Positions 19,542-31,147 of a DNA stretch of 64,000 bases are shown one piece after another. The stretch's first letter is position 1. Each line of letters begins with the position of its first letter. Under the pieces are notes generated by a model that saw only the letters and a list, made by a program, of their open reading frames with translations, ran no database searches and was not told where the DNA came from. A program made the translations under genes and the position numbers. The DNA lies in the NCBI RefSeq assembly GCF_003171515.1, contig NC_089391.1, positions 4,340,001 to 4,404,000 on the forward strand, given 5' to 3'. Source of the stretch: Pyrenophora tritici-repentis (Eukaryota > Ascomycota > Dothideomycetes > Pleosporales > Pleosporaceae).

Positions 19542-22461
19542 CGCCGGCCAGTCTTTCGGTAAGAAAGCCTATCAAAGGAACCCCGAGTACGTGAGAGTAA
19601 TATGCAGTCAATGTCCCGCAAGGCAAAATGATACGAAGGAGTACAATAAGGCAGCCGATGTAAGTCAACCCGAACATGACCTTGGCAGGAAACTGTAGCA
19701 GGACGCTATATGCTTCGTGATCTGCAAAGCGCTGTGAGTTGGCAACAGGTTCGGTAAAGCGCAAAATTATCCGATATCGTGGCGAAAGGAAACGTCACCA
19801 AAAGATGCTTACGAAGTAGCCGCAAGCATGAGAGCGACCGTTGCAGACCGGATACCTTGGACCCTAGGGGATCCAATCGCCATCTTGTATTAACCACAAG
19901 GTTGGCTGTCGTCACGAAACAGGATGGTTGTCACGATCTGGTGACATATGCCGCTCACAAGGCCTATGCCAGACCGGCGCAAGTAACGGCCGGTGCGGAG
20001 TGCGGACGAGTGCTACACCGCTCAGCGCCTCTTTCAACGCTGCTTTCCAAATGGAACGTAGCGAGTTGTTAGTGGGCAACATGAGAAAGAGACGTGCTTT
20101 CACCAAACACTGGTAGTCAAAGCAGCATGGATATGGGTATTGAACTCGGTCTGCTCGACAATTGTAGTGCGTTTGACAATAGTGCTTAGGGAGGACCCTC
20201 ATATCCGGCAAGCCGTATTACCGCACTAGCGAGTATATGAGCCATATAATTGATGTTAGTCTAGGAAATCGGAAGAGCCGCCGGCGTCACCACATGTGCG
20301 AATATTCGCATCTGCGATTTACCTCCGATCATGACTCTAGAAGAGAATCATTCGTGGGCATCATCGCACTCCCAATAACTTCCGATTGGAAAGGGATACG
20401 CTCTCGGCGCTAAAGTATGAAATTGGTTGTTAAAGAGCACGTGGTGCATGCATCAAGCGACGGATAGCCCCGCTGACAGTCACCTTGACAATGAAACCGC
20501 TGACATGGCCCCGGGATACGCCCCCATTGACGCGACACTGCTACGTCATTGTCCTGAGTCGAACACACACCGGCTGGCGTCTGGTAAGCGTAGGATGTCT
20601 GTGGTGTCAGTCCGGCTGCATCACGGTACCACACTAACCCCACGAACTCCTTAACACGGCGGGTGTTGCCATCAAATCCACGGTTATGCTATGTCAAGAT
20701 CGGTCTAGGCCGCTGCATTTGTCACTACAAAGAACACGGATTCTCTCCCACCGAGCTCTGCAGATAAGAAGCCTCACTCATGTGTCTAGTTTAGATATGT
20801 GCGAATGAGGCGATGAGCTATCACAACTTTGCATGACAAAAGTAATCCATCATTGGGTCTTCTGAAAAATGCTGTACAACACATGCGAAGACATGCAGTA
20901 GCTGGAGGTGGATCGACCCCACACATGTGCATCCTGTCCCATCGGGCAAGCGTACAATATGGAGTGTGTCACTACGCATAGAATTTGGGCAGCAAAAAGG
21001 CCGGTGGCCGAGGACGGTGCCTGGAACATGATTTCAGCGTGAACAGGTCCAAAACACAGGTATACGATGAGGATCAATCTCCGTGACCGGAGATAGTCGC
21101 ACTGCTAGCCGAAGTGGCTACATTAAGGAGGCCTATGCACACAATACTGACGCGCATCTGTAAGTATTCCAAACCCACCACCGCGCATCGCATCTCCGCT
21201 GGGAGGGCCGTCGAACCAAAAGCACTGAAAGTTTTGGTTGCGGCTTCTTGCGAGCTCCACCCGCCCACTCGCCCAAGGAACGATCTTCACGAGCCTGTGG
21301 GCTTCCTGTGTACATCAAGTACACTGTACTTGGGACGCGTCGTCATTGAACTTGGGAAACCGGGAATAAGTGAAAGCGTAGCTGGTGAAGAAGTTGCAAG
21401 AGGACTAGCACAGATAGCTCGGCCGACTCTGTGGCAGCCGCACATATTGCGGTCACATTGATAGAAAATGAATCTAGGTATTCAACAAAATGATCGGTAT
21501 CCTTTTCGGCGTTGTTCGAGCTCATGGTGCTAGAGCATTCTCCTCGAACATCAGGCTATATGAAAGGGGACAGTGACTGGCTTCTCGAAGTTTTCCAGTA
21601 TGTCAGATCGACTACAACTAGAGGACAAAAGCCACCTGGCACACCGTGAAACTCGGATGTCTTGTCTTATTCCAAGTTAAAATAATCTAGGGCAACAAAG
21701 ACTGTCTTTATAGGAGAGCACACACAGCAGAGCACTCAGGCCTCGTGATACATGGCGCATTGTCTTGGCAACCCCTCTCCACGGAGTTCAGGGTCACAGC
21801 CAACCCCAGATTGATCCTCTGCTGCTAGCGCATGCGAGATGAATTAGCGTACTGGCAAAATTGATGTCACGATATGTGGTTTGAAGTGCTATCTAGGATG
21901 TGTTCAACGCGTAACGGTACAGCCGTGTTCCGGGGTTTCCGAGGTTCGCGGGCCTTTCCATCATCTGGACCCACGCCAGTTTGCCAAGGCTTCCATCGCG
22001 ATCTCATGGCAGCCCCGGGGCTCGACTAAAGCAATGTTCCGGTTGCAAAGATGGGTAGACCCGGAGTGTCATGTGATAGATGAGGATTTGCCAGTATCAT
22101 ATGAAGTCTAGGCGTGGGAGCACAGGCATGTAAGACGCATGTGAAAGCTCGAGCAATGCACGGCCTGCAGCTCCCCACACATGACCAACTGCCGTCGGGG
22201 CCGAGGTAACTAGTCGTCTGAACAGCTCGGTTGCTTCACGAGACATGGCCGGGAGAACAACTTAAGCTTGATCATCACGTCTCCAAGACACCTATTCTCT
22301 CATCTCATACCTTCTGTACATTATCTGAACACTTTGGGATCTTCACTGATACCCCCGTTTGACTTTTAACACTGCTTTCCTTGTTTGAAGCAGTAGACAG
22401 ACGCAGTAATCTTCTACCGCGAAAGAAGCGGCATCATCTTTAGGAAGCCCAACCACCCATT
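19542..22461. other. Gene-poor 2.9-kb stretch
   Basis: No complete gene is supported. Hydrophobic minus-strand frames at 19444-19764, 20850-21077 and 21343-21525 hint at membrane-protein debris, but they start without ATG or cannot be joined by convincing splice sites. The last ~200 bp, CT-rich, is the likely promoter and leader of FOX2. Confidence 0.4.
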
Positions 22462-25324
22462 ATGGCTGCACAGGAGCTGCGATATGACGGCCAGACGGTT
22501 GTAGTAACCGGAGCTGGTGGCGGCCTCGGTCGCGAATACGCTGTCTTCTTCGGAAGCCGCGGCGCAAACGTCGTCGTTAACGACCTTGGCGGAAGCTTCA
22601 AGGGCGAGGGCGCTGGCTCAGCGGTATGTATGCTTTTCCAACTCCCCAAGTTCCTCTGGCTGATTCGGTATACAGGCGGCAGACAAAGTTGTAGAGACGA
22701 TCCGCTCCGCAGGCGGCAAGGCGGTCGCCAACCACGACTCTGTAGAGAATGGAGAGGCCATTATCAAGACGGCTATTGATGCGTTTGGCCGCGTCGATGT
22801 TCTCATCAACAACGCCGGTATCTTACGAGATGTCAGCTTCAAGAACATGAAGCAGGCAGACTGGGACCTCATCTACAAGGTCCACGTCTTGGGAGCATAC
22901 AAGTGCGCGCGTGCAGCGTGGCCTTACTTCAGGAAACAAAAGTATGGACGTGTAATCAGCACCGCCTCGGCTGCCGGCCTATTCGGGTCTTTCGGACAGG
23001 CCAACTACTCTGGTAAGCACCATACTCGATTGATGACGCGAGAAGAGGCTAATTTCCACAGCTGCCAAACTTGCCCTGGTTGGTTTCACCGAGACGCTCG
23101 CAAAGGAGGGCTTCAAGTACAACATCCTCTGCAATGTCATCGCACCCATTGCTGCGAGCCGAATGACCGAGACTGTCATGCCTCCCGATGTCCTCGAGAA
23201 GATGAAGCCCGAGTGGGTTGTTCCTATCGTCGCTGTCCTCACACACAAGTCAACCACCGAGACTGGCTCAATATTCGAGGCTGGTGCAGGACATGTAGCC
23301 AAGCTGCGATGGGAGCGCGCATCCGGCGCCCTGCTAAGGGCCGATGAGACCCTCACACCTGAGGCTGTTGCAGCCAAGTGGAAGGATGTCGTCGATTTCT
23401 CCAAGCCCGACCACCCAGATGGTCCTGCCAACGCACTAGAGCTTCTTGAGAAGTCACACCAACTGCCACCCAACCCCAAGGGTGAGCCGCTTGACTTCAA
23501 GGGCAAGGTCGCGCTTGTGACTGGTGGAGGTGCTGGTCTCGGTCGCATTTACTGCTTGCAATTGGCTAAGCGCGGCGCAAAGGTCGTCGTAAACGATCTG
23601 GTCAACCCTGACAACACTGTTCAGGAGATTCAGAAGCTTGGCGGAGAGGCTGTCGGCAACAAGGGCGATGTACAGGACGGCGAGTCTGTCATCAAGACTG
23701 CCATTGACACCTACGGACGTATTGATATCCTCATCAACAATGCCGGAATCCTCCGCGACAAGGCATTCGCCAACATGACCGACGACCAGTGGGACATTAT
23801 CCATAAGGTTCATCTTTTCGGCACATACTCCTGCACCAAGGCTGCCTGGCCATACATGCTCAAGCAAAAGTACGGCCGCATCCTCAATACTACCTCCACC
23901 AGCGGTATCTACGGAAACTTTGGCCAGGCCAACTACTCATCCGCAAAATGCGGTATCCTCGGTTTCTCAAGGACTCTCGCTCTTGAGGGCAAGAAGAACA
24001 ACATTTTCGTCAACACTGTTGCACCAAACGCCGGTACTCAGATGACCCGAAGCATCATGCCTGAGGAGGTTGTCCAGGCTCTAAAGCCCGACTACAACGC
24101 CCCTCTTGTCATTCTCCTCGTCTCTGACAAGGCTCCTCAACCAACTGGTGGCTTGTACGAGATGGGCTCCGGCTGGTTCGCGGCTACTAGGTGGCAGCGC
24201 ACTGGCGGTCACGGCTTCCCGATCGACGTCAAACTTACCCCAGAGGCTGTTCTCGCTCAATGGCAACGTATCATCAACTTCGACGATGGCCGTGCCGACA
24301 ACCCAGCTGACAACAGTGATGGTCTCAAGTCCATCATGGCAAACATGCAGAACACTAGCAAGGGCAAGAAGGAGAAGAAGGCCACCAAGAGCAACGAGGA
24401 GGTTCTGGAGGCTCAGAAGAAGGCATTCGCGGCTAAGCCTGAGGGTACTCCCTTTGAGTACACCGAGAGGGATGTCATCCTTTACAGTAAGTCTCATGTA
24501 CTCCGACCTCCGTTATCTGACTAACAACCCCTACAGACCTCGGAATTGGCGCCAAGCGTACCGACCTCCCCCTTGTCTACGAGGGCGACCCGAACTTCCA
24601 AGTCGTCCCCACCTTTGGTGTCATCCCTCCCTTCAACGCCGAAAACCCCTTCTCCTTTGACGAGATCGTGCCCAACTTCGACTTCCGCATGCTCCTCCAC
24701 GGAGAGCAGTACCTCGAGATCCGCAAATTCCCTATCCCCACAGAAGCCAAGCTCATCGCCGTACCCAAGCTGGTCGAGGTTGTGGACAAGGGCGCCGCTG
24801 GCCTCGTTGTATACGGCAGCGTAACCAAGGACGCCAACACTGGCGAGGAAATCTTCTACAACGAGAGCACAGTCTTCATCCGTGGCTCAGGCAACTTTGG
24901 CGGCCCGAAGAAGGGCGGTGACCGTGGTGCGGCTACAAAGATTCACAAGCCTCCTCAGCGTGCCCCCGACACCGTCGTCGAGGAGCGCACAAATGAGGAG
25001 CAGGCTGCTCTCTACCGTCTCACCGGTGACCGTAACCCCCTGCACATCGACCCCCAGTTCAGCAAGGCTGGTGGCTTCCCTACTCCTATCCTCCACGGCC
25101 TCTGCAGCTTCGGTATCTCGGGTAAACACATCCTCCAGACATATGGCCCCTTCAAGAACATCAAGGTTCGCTTCGCCGGTGTCGTCCTGCCTGGCCAGAC
25201 GCTCATCACCGAGATGTGGAAGGTGAACAACACAGTCATGTTCCAGACAAAGGTCAAGGAGACGGGCAAGCTTGCCATCTCCGGTGCTGGTGCAGAGTTG
25301 ATGGGTGGAGCGAGCAAGTTGTAG
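22462..25324 (+). CDS. FOX2: Peroxisomal multifunctional beta-oxidation protein (hydratase-dehydrogenase)
   Basis: Bifunctional enzyme of peroxisomal fatty-acid beta-oxidation: 2-enoyl-CoA hydratase 2 plus (3R)-hydroxyacyl-CoA dehydrogenase. Exons 22462-22623, 22676-23012, 23062-24486 and 24537-25324 (introns 49-52 bp) give 903 aa, the usual FOX2 length. Two tandem SDR domains come first. Domain 1 has TGAGGGLG near residue 16 and NYSAAK; domain 2 has TGGGAGLG near residue 325 and NYSSAK. A MaoC/hot-dog hydratase domain follows, with [12 protein letters not shown] and [13 protein letters not shown]. The C-terminal tripeptide is SKL, a perfect type 1 peroxisomal targeting signal. It is convergent with GLO3. 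All catalytic residues visible are intact. Confidence 0.96.
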
Positions 25325-25705
25325 GACACGACATTTCTGTTTGAGCGCGGTTTCTTCTGATCTAAAAACTGTTATGTGTATATAGTGTTAATGTCTCGAG
25401 CCTTGATTTCAAATGAACACTTTCCAATGATTTTTTTGTGCATCTTGATCGAGTGTGATTCACCTCCTCTCCCTCTGTGTCATCGTGAGATTGTATAGTC
25501 CGAGTGCATAGGCAAAGATATCAATTGCTATTGCTAACAACCTAACAAGTCTCAGTGCAAAGAAGCTACAACAAAGCCCGCCCCTAACGCCATTGCTCAC
25601 GGTGCCTGTGCCCTCTTCCATGCTCCTGCAATGCACCCAATCACCTCTATAACCTCACCCCCTCCATTGTCCCATATCGCAAGGCCAATTTTCCTGAAGC
25701 CCTCC
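25325..25705. other. FOX2/GLO3 convergent 3' region
   Basis: Spacer between two stop codons; it should hold both 3' untranslated regions. No gene seen. Confidence 0.5.
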
Positions 25706-27359
25706 CTACGAGTTGAGGTAGTTTCGGACCGCGCCTTGCAGTTTGGTTGCGCCTTCGCCAAGCATGTTGGTCAGATTCTCTAGGTCGTCGCCGGCAGTGA
25801 GACCAAATTTGCGGACAAAGTCCTTGGCGGCGGTCTCGAGGTCGCCGTAGTCTTCGTCGGGCACGTCGTCTTCGGGGCGGCCAAAGTATGCGTTGGAAGA
25901 GATGGCACTTGCGCCTTCGAAACCTGGGATGTGGGTTAGCAAATGCGTGGCATTTAGACATGTGCGCTGAGATGTGCATACCTGATAACCTTTCCTTGGC
26001 CTGTGCGGTCGCGGTAGGATCGAATGCATTACGGCCAAAGAACTCATCGCTCGAGATGCCCTTTTGTGTGCCAAACTTCTCCCGCGCATACTTTTCGCTG
26101 TCATCCACAGCAGGCTTGCCCACGCTTCCAAAGCCTCCCATCTTCTTCTGGGGCGCAGCTTTCTTTGCAGCGCCTACTTGTCCAAATCCTAGGCGCTGTA
26201 CGCCCATACCTAATCTCTCCATATCCTGATCCGAACGATCAGGCTTGGAAGTCGATCCAAAACCACCTCGTGGTGGAGAGACAGGCGTAGGAGAGACAAT
26301 AGCGGAAGCTGCGGAAGCCTTTGACTTTGATACTGCGGCGGCCTCAGCGGCTTCGGCGTCTGGGTCATATCCCAGTTTCTCGATGCGCTCTGCTTCTTCC
26401 CGAGCCTTCCTTTCTGCTTCCTCAAAGTCGAGACCGCCGTCTGCAGCGACAACCTTCTTTGCTCCAAGGCCCTTCTTCTTTGCGCCTAGGATGTTCTTCT
26501 TTGGTGCGGAGCCTCCGGTAGTCTTTCGTGCTGTTGCTGGCTTTGCAGCTGGGACGGTGGTTGGCGTGCTTGGTTCGGAGCTGCCCGCAAGCGGCGACTT
26601 TGGGCGATCTGTCCCGTTGGGATTGGCAGGCTTGAGGAAAGGTGAGCCAACTTTTGGTGTACCGGTTCGCGAGGGTGGGTTCGAGGGTCGCTTGATAGCA
26701 GGTTTATCCCACGACGAAAAGAAGTCGTCTTCGTCGCCGGCGGGGGTGCTGGTGCCGTCACTGCCAGTTTCGACGACATCGGTGATGACAACCTCATCCG
26801 GATACCTGGCCTATGATTAGTACATGGGCTTGCACATTGGCATGCGGCGACTTACATTCTGGCGTCGGCAGCGCAACGTCTGCTCAACTCCTCCTTGTAC
26901 TTGGTGGCGGCATTGCTGGTATATTTGGCCTTGTGGTCTTTACTCGCGAGCGCAGCAGAGCCTCCGTGCGACTGGAAGTACTTGGTTGCGCTTTCGTTAC
27001 CGCCGACTTTCATGATGCGCAATTGGTCCCATTGCCAAACTGTCTCAAATCAGCATGTGTCCCCATGGTGTATGACGTCTGGTGTCTTAGGGGTTCAACG
27101 TACTGTCAAGGTTGGTAGATCGCACGAACGAGATGTGGACACCCATGTTACGATGGTTGGACGAGCAATCGAGACATAGGTAAATTCCAAAGGGAACAGA
27201 ACTCCATGTTGGGTTCTTTGCGCCGCAGTCGAAGCATATCTGCATGCGTTAGGTCTGGGTTGGGCATTGTCTGGGAGCGAGACGTACCTTGTTCGCAGGC
27301 TTCGACTTCAATTTAGTAAAAATATTCTGCGACTGCGTCTTGGTCGCGAGGGCAGCCAT
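25706..27359 (-). CDS. GLO3: ArfGAP for COPI vesicles, Glo3 type
   Basis: GTPase-activating protein for Arf1 in Golgi-to-ER COPI transport. Exons 27288-27359, 27104-27239, 26856-27039, 25982-26805 and 25706-25923 give 477 aa. The ArfGAP zinc finger has C26, C29, C46 and C49 with the arginine finger in [16 protein letters not shown] (R54). A long Pro/Ser/Ala-rich central linker follows, then a Lys-rich region and coiled [19 protein letters not shown]. The C-terminal Glo3 motif appears as two ISS-FG-type repeats ([10 protein letters not shown] and [10 protein letters not shown]). This separates it from Gcs1/Age2-type ArfGAPs. The acceptor of intron 4 (CCAG before GTATCC) was picked over an upstream AG because only it keeps the frame. 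Confidence 0.93.
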
Positions 27360-27918
27360 GGTGAAGGTTGGGTAGGAATGGTCCTGGCTGGCGGTGAAGG
27401 AGTCGAGTCAAGCTGGGGTGGGGATATTTTGGGTTGCGGCGTTTCGGGGATGATGCTAGGGTGGCCGTTTGGGAAGTCGCGCCCTTGACACGTGACGACT
27501 ATGGATCCATGGATACCTCGCTGGCGCGACCCCAGATCGCCCCACTTTGCATACACTCACCACGACAACTATTGATTGTAATAGTAATCTGAGGGATTCA
27601 AGAACAATCTAAGAATAAGAAATGGATGGGTTCCAACTACAAAGATGATGATCGATTTCGTGGTAGCATGTCCATTTCTCAACTTGCCCCCTTCCCCCGC
27701 ATCTAGCGTTGCTAAGTCTCATGACTGTGACTTATCTTGTCCCAATCTTGCGCGACAGGAACAGGTCAGATATCGGATCCTACCTTCCTATCATGTTGTC
27801 CCGCCTGACGCAATAGCAAGTGGGGTAGACGTATATGTACCACTACCCCTCCGAACCTGATATCAATAGTGCTCTCTCACAAGATCAAACCTCAATTCTG
27901 TCAATTTCAGTATTCATC
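27360..27918. promoter_or_regulatory. GLO3/DUF1989 divergent intergenic region
   Basis: About 560 bp between two divergent start codons. Its right end, TCAATTTCAG then TATTCATCATG, could be an intron acceptor in the leader of the right-hand gene. No further element identified. Confidence 0.35.
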
Positions 27919-28686
27919 ATGTCCTCCATCCAGACTATACCCGCACGCCGGGGTGCAGCCACCATCATCAAGGCCGGCCAAAAGATCAAGATAATAAACA
28001 CGCATGGTAACCAAGTAGTCGACACGTGGGCTCTTGCATTGCCTTCCACCGACCTCCAAACAGCATCCTCAAAAGTCGAAGCACCTATATATCCAAACGC
28101 AACTTCCGATTCGCCCTCCAAGTACTCGGATGTTGCCAATGCCGCTGCAAGTGCACCTGAATACATGTCCATGTGTCACTGTAGGGCGACACTGCTGAAA
28201 GTGACGCCCGCAGTAGGCGATGTCATGGTCAGCCAAAAGAGAGCGCCGATGGTAAAGGTGGTCGAAGACACGAGTCCTGGTGTGCACGACACGTTGATCG
28301 CAGCGTGTGACAGATGGCGGTACAGCGAACTGGGCGTCAACGGATACCACGAGTCTTGTACGGATAACTTTTGGGATGCGTTACATGCGCTTTCTGCATC
28401 GTCATCTCTTGATGCGGAGGAGAAAGAGGCGTTGGAAGCAATGCAAGGCAAGCTAGGCGGTAGAGTCCCGGATCCCTTCAACCTGTTTATGAATATCCCC
28501 ATTACGCAAGAAGGCGAGGGGGCGAAGCGTGGCGTTAGTTTCGAAGAGCCCAAGACGAAGCCGGGTGATTACGTCGTCTTGGAGGCACTCCGGGACGTGG
28601 TTGTGGTGATGAGCGCCTGTCCACAAGATGTCCTCACCATCAACGGGAAGAACCCTGTAGATGCTCATTTCCAGGTTCTAGTCTGA
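27919..28686 (+). CDS. DUF1989 (urea carboxylase-associated-like) protein
   Basis: 255-aa protein starting at ATGTCCTCCATCC; an in-frame ATG at 27835 would add 28 low-quality residues. It belongs to the DUF1989 family, which in bacteria accompanies urea carboxylase. Visible family features are the IPARRGAATIIKAGQKIKIINTHGNQVVDTWAL start, cysteines in YMSMCHCRATLLKV, the GYHESCTDNFWDAL motif and the closing DVVVVMSACPQD. The His/Cys set suggests a metal site (inference). No signal peptide or membrane segment. Its neighbours give no pathway clue: GLO3 is divergent and a membrane protein gene is convergent, only 89 bp away. Confidence 0.82.
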   Translation: MSSIQTIPARRGAATIIKAGQKIKIINTHGNQVVDTWALALPSTDLQTASSKVEAPIYPNATSDSPSKYSDVANAAASAPEYMSMCHCRATLLKVTPAVGDVMVSQKRAPMVKVVEDTSPGVHDTLIAACDRWRYSELGVNGYHESCTDNFWDALHALSASSSLDAEEKEALEAMQGKLGGRVPDPFNLFMNIPITQEGEGAKRGVSFEEPKTKPGDYVVLEALRDVVVVMSACPQDVLTINGKNPVDAHFQVLV

Positions 28687-28775
28687 GGGGTGGAAATAAA
28701 AATTGTCCATGGTATCAAAACTTGCTAAAACACAAAACGTCATCTTACATAAATCCTTTACCCCCAACATTACGA

Positions 28776-30603
28776 TTACGGCCATAGCGATTGCGGTCCT
28801 GCAATTTCCATGCTCAGGAAGAATGTGAACAGCAGTAAACCGAGTATAAGGCCTATCCTGCAGGTCCAAAATACCGTTCGCCCCAACATACTCTTTTTGC
28901 TCTTGTTCCTCCACCCCTCTCCATTTCCCATCAACCAATTCTTAGCACCTGGCCCTGGCCATGACCCTACGACCAATGCACCAAGATACCAGATTGTCAA
29001 ATGGAGCAACGAAGCCAGCGGGATGAACACCAGCCCCCAGATAACGAAGAGTCGGCTACGGAGGATAGAGGAAATGCCGAGGACGTCGCCCAATGACGTG
29101 AGAAAGTATAGCGCCGTGGTGGCTGCCATAAGGATCTGAAACAACAAAAGAGCAAGGTGGTCGCGGTACCATGAATGCGAAGAGAAGTTGAGGTAGGGGT
29201 AAGGGGGGAGATCGACAAGCCTAGTACGCTTTGTCTCATCCAGGTTGAAGGAAGTCCACGTGTTTGAGTGAACAAAAGCCGCATTGCTCGCGTCGGTGGT
29301 GTCAGTAAATGCTCTTACAGTCACGTGCTTCGGTTCTTCGTTTCGCGTTGTAATCTCGGGGCTTGCAATTGCTCGCATGTGTTCCTCTTCTTTCGCATTG
29401 TCTTCAAGGTACGATTGAGCCATGGAGAGTAAGGGCAGCAGGAATAAGACCAACGGAAGGATTTGACCGAACGACCAGAAGTTCTCTTCGGAGAGCGAAT
29501 TTGAGGTATAATTCTTGCCGTCGAAATTGATTGTTGCTGAAGCGCGCGTCAACCAAACTTTGATGGTGCCCCATGCCATTGCAAATGCTAACCAGATTAT
29601 CTCTGCAAGCATCGATTCGCATATGTCGTAGACAGCTCGAACAAAGGTAAAGATGGCGTATGTAAACAGATATACAGCCTTCCAGACAAGAGCATGAAGA
29701 CTGTAAGATTTGCCTGCTCTGCGTTCCATGGAGTAGAGGACTTGTTTGAATTTCCTACCGGGTATCGTCCGAAGATATTTACGCGAGGTGCCTGCAGTTG
29801 GGTCGAACAGGCGTATACCGCAATGGAAGTGAGAGCCGAAAATGAGAAGGACAGAGAAGATCATGGTCCAGAAATTGGCGCCCTTATGGAACTTGGCAGG
29901 CATGCGAAGTTCAGTGAAAAAGCAGGCGGCGTTCATGCTAGGGTAGAAGCCCTCGGTGTCGTCGGGGTATGCGTTCAGCCACATTCTCGACCCAGTTGGG
30001 AACAACGCGCTTATTAACAAGCCTACGAAAATGACCATGAAAGAGATGCGTATAAGGCGCATGGTGCTGTTGACTCGGAAGTAGCCTTGGAGAAAAGTCA
30101 TGGCCGATACGAAAGAGAAGCTAGCGAACCAGGAAATGAAGACCATGATCTGCCAGTGATAAGCAGAAATACCACACTTGAGTTGCGAGTAGCCGGCAAT
30201 CAAGATTCCAATGCCTGTGACAACATTCAAATCGCCGAGAGTCAAAACCGACTTCTCCATGGCTTTGTTGAAGCGTCTGCTGGGTCTCCAGGAGAGGATG
30301 TGAGAGCGAATCCAAGTAAGGATTCCATAGTCGACTGAGTTGACAGGTGCTGTATGTTCATTACCCGTATTCCCAAGGTCGAAGATGGTGATGTAGTGGA
30401 GTAGGAGCATCAGCAATGTGAGGTACGCCGACATGGAGAAGCCCACAATGACCTGTACCCACTGTCAGTCGGACCCACGCGGAATGGATCGGAATACGCA
30501 CTCCGATACCTGAAAGGTCGGCATTTGCAGCGAGTGTCGGCACCTTGAGCCCAGTGAGGTTTTTGAGTTGAAGCCATTCGCAATCAGGCCGATGGCAGCT
30601 CAT
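28776..30603 (-). CDS. Polytopic membrane protein, fungal hypothetical
   Basis: 592 aa from exons 30502-30603 and 28776-30452 (intron 30453-30501, GTGCGT...TACAG). The short N-terminal exon ends ANADLSGIG and joins VIVGFSMSAYLTLLMLL, the first membrane segment. About nine hydrophobic helices follow: five before the SHFHCGIRLFDP loop, a pair around residues 290-320, one near 365 and three near the C-terminus. A soluble ~70-residue loop lies between. This architecture is common to a fungal membrane-protein family of unknown function. There are no transporter or GPCR signature residues that I can name. It is divergent from NOG1. Confidence 0.7.
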
Positions 30604-31147
30604 TGCACGTTGTGTCTTGGGAGTGAATCAAGGGGATGTTGAGGATTTGTTGTCCTCCAGCTGAGGGTTTCCGGTCGATTCGGTCCTACTATCGTTGGTC
30701 GTATTCCAGCCCGAGGCAATCTCAGTTCAGGTACAAGTAAGCCTGAATGTCGACCTGTAAAGTGGCCATGGTCTTAGACATATAGCATCTCAAGGTAAAA
30801 CGACACAGCCGGACAATTCGGCAGGTCCTTGCGGTCCGGACTTTTGTAGCCAATGTAACGTCGGAAGGCACCCATGATCACGACCGACTATTTTTGTGTC
30901 AATGCAGCCGGCGGAATTCAAGGCGTGATGTTTGACAGCCCTGGCGGACAGCGACATCCCTGGATGGCTAGATCTTGAGTTGAGGCTCAATCGAGTGTTA
31001 GCGCTGGTGAGGCGACGGCTTGGCGCTGAGTGGGGAAAATGTATTTTTTGGTTGGTATCGATAGCGCGCTCGAACTTTTTGCCAGCCCGTCGCAGACTGC
31101 TCAAACCACTGCAACGACTGCAACCACAACAGCTCACAGTCGCCAAA
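30604..31147. promoter_or_regulatory. Divergent intergenic region upstream of NOG1
   Basis: Shared upstream region of the membrane-protein gene and NOG1. Short frames within it have no support. No named regulatory site was identified. Confidence 0.35.

Noticed and set aside
18268..22461. Secondary-metabolite cluster around the LaeA-like gene
   Set aside because: No synthase, cyclase, P450 or transporter gene could be assembled nearby; FOX2 follows directly.
22979..23548. Minus-strand frames within FOX2 (also 24081-24497 and 25012-25329)
   Set aside because: Antisense of strongly codon-biased FOX2 exons.
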